From Azoarcus sp. (GTDB lineage Bacteria; Pseudomonadota; Gammaproteobacteria; Burkholderiales; Rhodocyclaceae): a DNA stretch of 8,936 bases. Shown in pieces: positions 6,179 through 8,936 of the stretch. Location of the stretch: NCBI GenBank assembly GCA_031285365.1, contig JAITWP010000334.1:1-8936 (forward strand), written 5' to 3'. Position numbers and translations under genes: made by a program. Below the pieces are notes generated by a model. It was given only the letters and a program-made list of their open reading frames with translations, was not told the DNA's origin and ran no database searches. The stretch's first letter is position 1. Each line of letters starts with the position of its first letter.

Positions 6179-6724
6179 GTGAAACGCCCGATCTGGTTTA
6201 TCGCACTCATGTTTGGTCTGACTGCTACCCTGGCGGCTACCGCGAGTGCCGAGATATACAAGTGGAAGGACAAGGACGGCAAGGTACACTTTTCGGATAC
6301 TCCCCCCCCGAGTCAGCCGGGTGTCAAGGCGCAGCAACCTAAACGGACTCCACCGCCCGTAATGGTGCTCGAACCGGAGCCGGACGAAGACGCCGAAGAG
6401 GGCGCTGCCGAACCGAAAGATACTGCAACTCCTGCCCCTGCCCAGAGTCAGCAGACACAGGCCGAACAACGCGACGAAGAATTCCGCAAACGTCGTGCTG
6501 CCGCCGCCGAGGCCAGGCAAAAAGCGGAAAAAGACGCTGCCGCCGCCGAGGAACGCAAGCAGAACTGCCAGCGCGCCCGTGCCCAGCATGCTACGCTGAG
6601 CAGCGGACAGCGCGTTGCCCTGCCAACCGAGACTGGTGGACACAAGTATCTGAACGACGAAGAGAGGGCTGCCGAAATCGCGCGTGCCAAGGGGTTGATG
6701 GAGACATTTTGCGGCAAGGACTGA
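6179..6724 (+). CDS. Secreted DUF4124-domain protein with coiled coil
   Basis: The function is unknown. The 181-residue product starts at GTG, supported by AGGAG 8 bases upstream. Residues 1-24 form a Sec signal peptide (KR, a hydrophobic stretch, then ATASA before EIY), so the protein should be periplasmic or envelope-associated. Residues ~24-45 carry the DUF4124 signature EIYKWKDKDGKVHFSDTPP, a short beta domain common in proteobacterial exported proteins. A Pro/Glu-rich linker follows (~46-90), then a highly charged Ala/Glu/Lys/Arg/Gln segment (~93-137) likely to form a coiled coil. The C-terminal part holds the only two cysteines, Cys130 and Cys178, which could form a disulfide in the periplasm. 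An eight-C run at 6302-6309 encodes the prolines after SDT. It is divergent from guaB, an arrangement I recall from related betaproteobacteria. Confidence 0.8.
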   Translation: MKRPIWFIALMFGLTATLAATASAEIYKWKDKDGKVHFSDTPPPSQPGVKAQQPKRTPPPVMVLEPEPDEDAEEGAAEPKDTATPAPAQSQQTQAEQRDEEFRKRRAAAAEARQKAEKDAAAAEERKQNCQRARAQHATLSSGQRVALPTETGGHKYLNDEERAAEIARAKGLMETFCGKD

Positions 6725-6736
6725 ACCGGTTCAGTC
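6719..6736. repeat. 18-base perfect palindrome between convergent gene ends
   Basis: GACTGAACCGGTTCAGTC is fully self-complementary. It contains the stop codon of the DUF4124 gene (6722-6724) and lies 5 bases before the stop codon of rnfH (6741-6743) on the other strand. As RNA it would fold into a seven-base stem with a CCGG loop on either strand. No T-run follows on either side, so it is not a standard intrinsic terminator. It could still help separate the two convergent transcripts or protect their 3' ends. Confidence 0.5.
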
Positions 6737-6740
6737 GTCC

Positions 6741-7058
6741 TCAAATCGTGCCGCCGCCTCGTTTCATTGCCTTGCCTTCCTCGGCGCGAAGCTTTCGCAC
6801 GGCCTTGGGATCGGCAATCAACGGACGGTAGATTTCCACCCGGTCGTGTTCACGCAGGACGGTGTCGGAGCGGGCGAGTTTGTTGTAGATGCCGAGCCTG
6901 TTGCGTTCGTCCAGCTCGATTTCCGGGTATTTGAGCAGCAGACCGGAGGCTTCCACCGCCTCGCGCGCGGTAGCGCCTTCCGGTAATTTAACCATGACAA
7001 CATCCTGATAGTGCGGCAGAGCGTAGACGACTTCGATTTCAATGAATTCGCTGTTCAC
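6741..7058 (-). CDS. rnfH: RnfH family (UPF0125) ubiquitin-like-fold protein
   Basis: This is a 105-residue RnfH/PasI family protein with a predicted beta-grasp fold. The biochemical role is not established. The name comes from linkage to rnf genes in some bacteria, but none are seen here. Family features are IEIEVVYALPHYQ at residues 6-18, VKLPEGATAREAVEASGL (23-40), NRLGIYNKLARSDTVLREHDRVEIYRPL (53-80) and the ADPKAVRKLRAEE segment (82-94). The C-terminal tail is basic and glycine-rich. The start is GTG at 7058, overlapping the ratA stop by 4 bases (GTGA), with AAGG upstream. This ratA-rnfH pairing is widely conserved in proteobacteria. I use rnfH as the neutral name rather than pasI, because toxin-antitoxin activity of this pair is disputed. 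Confidence 0.9.
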   Translation of the reverse strand: MNSEFIEIEVVYALPHYQDVVMVKLPEGATAREAVEASGLLLKYPEIELDERNRLGIYNKLARSDTVLREHDRVEIYRPLIADPKAVRKLRAEEGKAMKRGGGTI

Positions 7059-7498
7059 GCCCTTGAGGCTCCATGAACCTGGTTGGCGCGCTTGACGAAC
7101 GCCTCAACGAGTGTATTGGCAATGTGGCTGAACACCGGGCCAAGGATTTTTTCGAGCAGGCGGTTTGAAAATGAGTAGTGCAGTTCAAATTCCACCTTGC
7201 AGGCGGTTTCCCCCAGGGCAGTGAAGCGCCAACCGCCATCGAGACGGGTAAACGGGCCGTCTGTAAGACGGATCAGCATCTCGACAGGGAAACGCTTGGT
7301 GTTTTCGGTACTGAAATGGGTTTTGATACCGTGGTAGTTGACGTGCAGCGTGGCGGCGGTGATCTCGTCGGTACGGGTACTCACCTGACCTTGACTGCAC
7401 CACGGCAGGAATTGGGGATAGTCCTCGCAGGCGTCGACCAGATTGAACATCTGCGCGGGGGTGAATTCGATCAGAACCTTCTTTTGAACATCAGCCAT
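7055..7498 (-). CDS. ratA: RatA family START-domain protein (ribosome-associated / coenzyme Q-binding-like)
   Basis: RatA belongs to the polyketide cyclase/START superfamily. In E. coli it has been reported to bind the 50S subunit and block 70S formation; relatives (Coq10) bind ubiquinone, so the physiological role remains open. From the ATG at 7498 the protein has 147 residues. A TTG at 7513 would add five residues and is not preferred. Neither start has a good Shine-Dalgarno. The hallmark EDYPQFLPWC lies near residues 25-34. It is followed by the TAATLHVNYHGI strand, LTDGPFTRLDGGWRF (about 78-92) and a long C-terminal helix ending in VEAFVKRANQVHG, all matching the family along its whole length. 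It overlaps rnfH by 4 bases and is divergent from smpB, an arrangement common in proteobacteria. Confidence 0.9.
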   Translation of the reverse strand: MADVQKKVLIEFTPAQMFNLVDACEDYPQFLPWCSQGQVSTRTDEITAATLHVNYHGIKTHFSTENTKRFPVEMLIRLTDGPFTRLDGGWRFTALGETACKVEFELHYSFSNRLLEKILGPVFSHIANTLVEAFVKRANQVHGASRA

Positions 7499-7590
7499 TG
7501 GAGAGGCGGTCAAACTGATAAGATGCGCGAGTCTAACGCATAGCCTCCAACTCGTCGTCGCCCGTGCGCCGTACTTCAGTTTAACCCCCC

Positions 7591-8037
7591 ATGAGCATCA
7601 TTCAGAACCGCAAAGCCCATCATGATTTCTTCATCGAAGAAAGGTACGAGGCTGGCATCGTGCTCGAAGGCTGGGAAGTGAAGGCCATCCGTGGCGGGCG
7701 TGCCAACATCAAGGAAGCCTATGTCATCGTGCGCGCCGAGGAACTGTTCATCCTCGGTATGCACATCACCCCGATGGCAAGCGCCTCCACTCACGTAAAG
7801 GCCGACCCGACCCGTACCCGCAAGCTGTTGCTCCACGGAAAGGAGATTGCCCGCCTGATTGGCAAGGTTGAGCGCGCCGGATTTGCCCTGGTTCCGCTCG
7901 ATCTGCACTGGAGCAAGGGCCGTGTGAAGGTCGAAATCGGCTTGGCAAAAGGCAAGAAACTCTACGACAAGCGCGAAGACGAGAAAAGGCGTGACTGGGA
8001 CAGGGAAAAAGCCAGATTTTTAAGCCAGCAAGGGTAG
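7591..8037 (+). CDS. smpB: SsrA (tmRNA)-binding protein SmpB
   Basis: SmpB binds tmRNA and brings it to stalled ribosomes for trans-translation, tagging incomplete peptides and releasing the ribosome. The 148-residue protein has the typical oligonucleotide-binding barrel: NRKAHHDFFIEERYEAGIVL (6-25), EGWEVKAIRGGRANIKEAYV (26-45, the tmRNA-binding segment) and RKLLLHGKEI (77-86). It also has LVPLDLHWSKGRVKVEIGLAKGK and the basic tail LYDKREDEKRRDWDREKAR that enters the decoding centre. The start is firm: an in-frame TAA lies at 7582-7584, and ATG at 7591 is the first possible start after it. There is no Shine-Dalgarno; the bases before the ATG are a run of C. The gene lies divergent from ratA-rnfH and converges on pepP with a 9-base gap. 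No tmRNA gene is present in the window. Confidence 0.97.
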   Translation: MSIIQNRKAHHDFFIEERYEAGIVLEGWEVKAIRGGRANIKEAYVIVRAEELFILGMHITPMASASTHVKADPTRTRKLLLHGKEIARLIGKVERAGFALVPLDLHWSKGRVKVEIGLAKGKKLYDKREDEKRRDWDREKARFLSQQG

Positions 8038-8046
8038 GGAAGCCAG

Positions 8047-8936
8047 TCAGCCGTCCCGATCCCGCATCAATTCTTCGATGGCTTGGGTCTCTCGCGGCAC
8101 GCCCTCGGTCAGTATCTCGCAACCGTCGGAAGTGACCAGGGCGTTGTCTTCGACACGAATGCCGATGTTCCAGAAGGCTTCCGGCACATTGTCTGCGGGA
8201 CGGACGTAGCAGCCGGGTTCGATGGTCAGTGTCATGCCCGGCACGAACGAGCGCCATTGACCGTTAATCTTGTATCGGCCCGCGTCGTGCACATCCAGCC
8301 CAAGCCAGTGGCCGGTGCGGTGCATGTAGAAACGGCGGTAGGCTTCCGTTTTTATCAACTCCTGCGCATCCCCTTCGAGCAGGCCCAGGTCGATGAAACC
8401 CTGCGTGAGCACGGCCACGGCGGCTTCGTGCGGCGTGTTCCAGCCGTTTCCGGGGCGTACTTTGGCGCGAGCGGCGTGGTTGGCGGCCAGCACGAGTTGG
8501 TAGAGGTCGCGCTGAGGCCCGCTGAAACGGCCATTGACCGGGAAAGTGCGCGTGATATCGGAAGCGTAGCCGTATAGCTCACAACCGGCGTCGATCAACA
8601 GCAACTCCCCGTCCAGCATGCGGCGGTCGTTATCGGTGTAATGCAGTACGCAGGCGTTCGGGCCGCGGGCGACAATGGATGGATAGGCGGGAGACGGGCT
8701 GCCTGCGGCGCGGAAAGCGTGAAGCAACTCGGCTTCGATTTCGTATTCAAAACAATCCGGGCGCGTGGCGCGCATTGCCCGACAGTGGGCGGCGGCTGAA
8801 ACTTCACCTGCGCGACGCATGATGGCGATCTCGGACTCGTCCTTGAGGAGGCGCATTTCGTCCAGTGCGGCGGAGATGTCATGCACGGTCTCGGGCGCGG
8901 TGTCGCCGGAACGAACCCCCGTGCGCACGGCCCTGA
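8047..8936 (-). CDS. pepP: Xaa-Pro aminopeptidase (aminopeptidase P), 5' end outside window
   Basis: Aminopeptidase P removes an N-terminal residue preceding proline, using two metal ions (usually Mn2+). The window holds the last 295 codons and the stop; the frame is open to the edge, so the N-terminal third of a roughly 440-residue protein is missing. The visible part is the complete pita-bread catalytic domain. The metal ligands can be seen in order: Asp in LLIDAGCE, Asp in ASDITRTF, His in RTGHWLGLDVHD, Glu in LTIEPGCY and Glu in IRVEDN. The pattern EMRLLKDESEIAIMRRAGEVSAAAH marks the start of this domain. Similarity to E. coli PepP is close throughout (for example the shared DITRTFPVNG and HWLGLDVHD). 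It ends 9 bases from the convergent smpB stop, with no terminator between. The closest alternative is another M24B peptidase, but PepP fits best. Confidence 0.93.
   Translation of the reverse strand, partial: RAVRTGVRSGDTAPETVHDISAALDEMRLLKDESEIAIMRRAGEVSAAAHCRAMRATRPDCFEYEIEAELLHAFRAAGSPSPAYPSIVARGPNACVLHYTDNDRRMLDGELLLIDAGCELYGYASDITRTFPVNGRFSGPQRDLYQLVLAANHAARAKVRPGNGWNTPHEAAVAVLTQGFIDLGLLEGDAQELIKTEAYRRFYMHRTGHWLGLDVHDAGRYKINGQWRSFVPGMTLTIEPGCYVRPADNVPEAFWNIGIRVEDNALVTSDGCEILTEGVPRETQAIEELMRDRDG

Noticed and set aside
7523..7541. ATGCG...CGCAT inverted repeat between ratA and smpB
   Set aside because: Only five-base arms around nine bases; likely chance.
7992..8049. TGACTGG...CCAGTCA inverted repeat around the smpB end
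   Set aside because: Seven-base arms about 44 bases apart and partly inside smpB; no U-run, so not a convincing terminator.
1..8936. CRISPR arrays, insertion sequences, phage genes, tRNA or rRNA
   Set aside because: No spaced direct repeats, transposase or integrase frames, or recognisable structural RNA were seen on either strand.

Overview
The window looks like a chromosomal segment of a betaproteobacterium, most likely from the Rhodocyclales (Azoarcus/Thauera/Zoogloea/Dechloromonas-like). This rests on a PHA-granule phasin with betaproteobacterial features, a smpB // ratA-rnfH / DUF4124 / guaB-guaA gene order that I recall from such genomes, a fairly high G+C content, and close full-length matches to proteobacterial housekeeping families. 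The taxonomic call is inference. I see no insertion sequence, phage gene, CRISPR array, tRNA or rRNA.

Layout from left to right. (1) 1-531, minus strand: a phasin truncated by the window edge. (2) 532-855: a 324-base non-coding stretch holding a strong sigma70-type phasin promoter flanked by two perfect palindromes, probably operators, plus a small hairpin behind lptA. (3) 856-6099, minus strand: a five-gene run guaB > guaA > kdsD > lptC > lptA. The last four are packed with 2-base gaps or short overlaps. An intrinsic terminator-like hairpin lies between guaB and guaA. (4) 6100-6178: a divergent promoter region between guaB and a plus-strand secreted DUF4124 protein (6179-6724). (5) 6741-7498, minus strand: ratA-rnfH, overlapping by 4 bases. 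(6) 7591-8037, plus strand: smpB. (7) 8047-8936, minus strand: the C-terminal two-thirds of aminopeptidase P.

Functionally, guaB and guaA convert IMP to XMP and then GMP. KdsD makes arabinose 5-phosphate for Kdo, and LptC and LptA are the inner-membrane and periplasmic parts of the LPS transport bridge. Here the Kdo/LPS-export genes are translationally linked behind the GMP genes. The usual neighbours kdsC (between kdsD and lptC) and lptB (after lptA) are absent. smpB (trans-translation) and ratA (ribosome-associated START-domain protein) form a divergent pair related to ribosome function.

I found no clearly novel defence or mobile system. The points most worth a second look are the phasin promoter with its paired operators, the guaBA-kdsD-lptCA operon lacking kdsC and lptB, and the terminator-like hairpin immediately before guaA.
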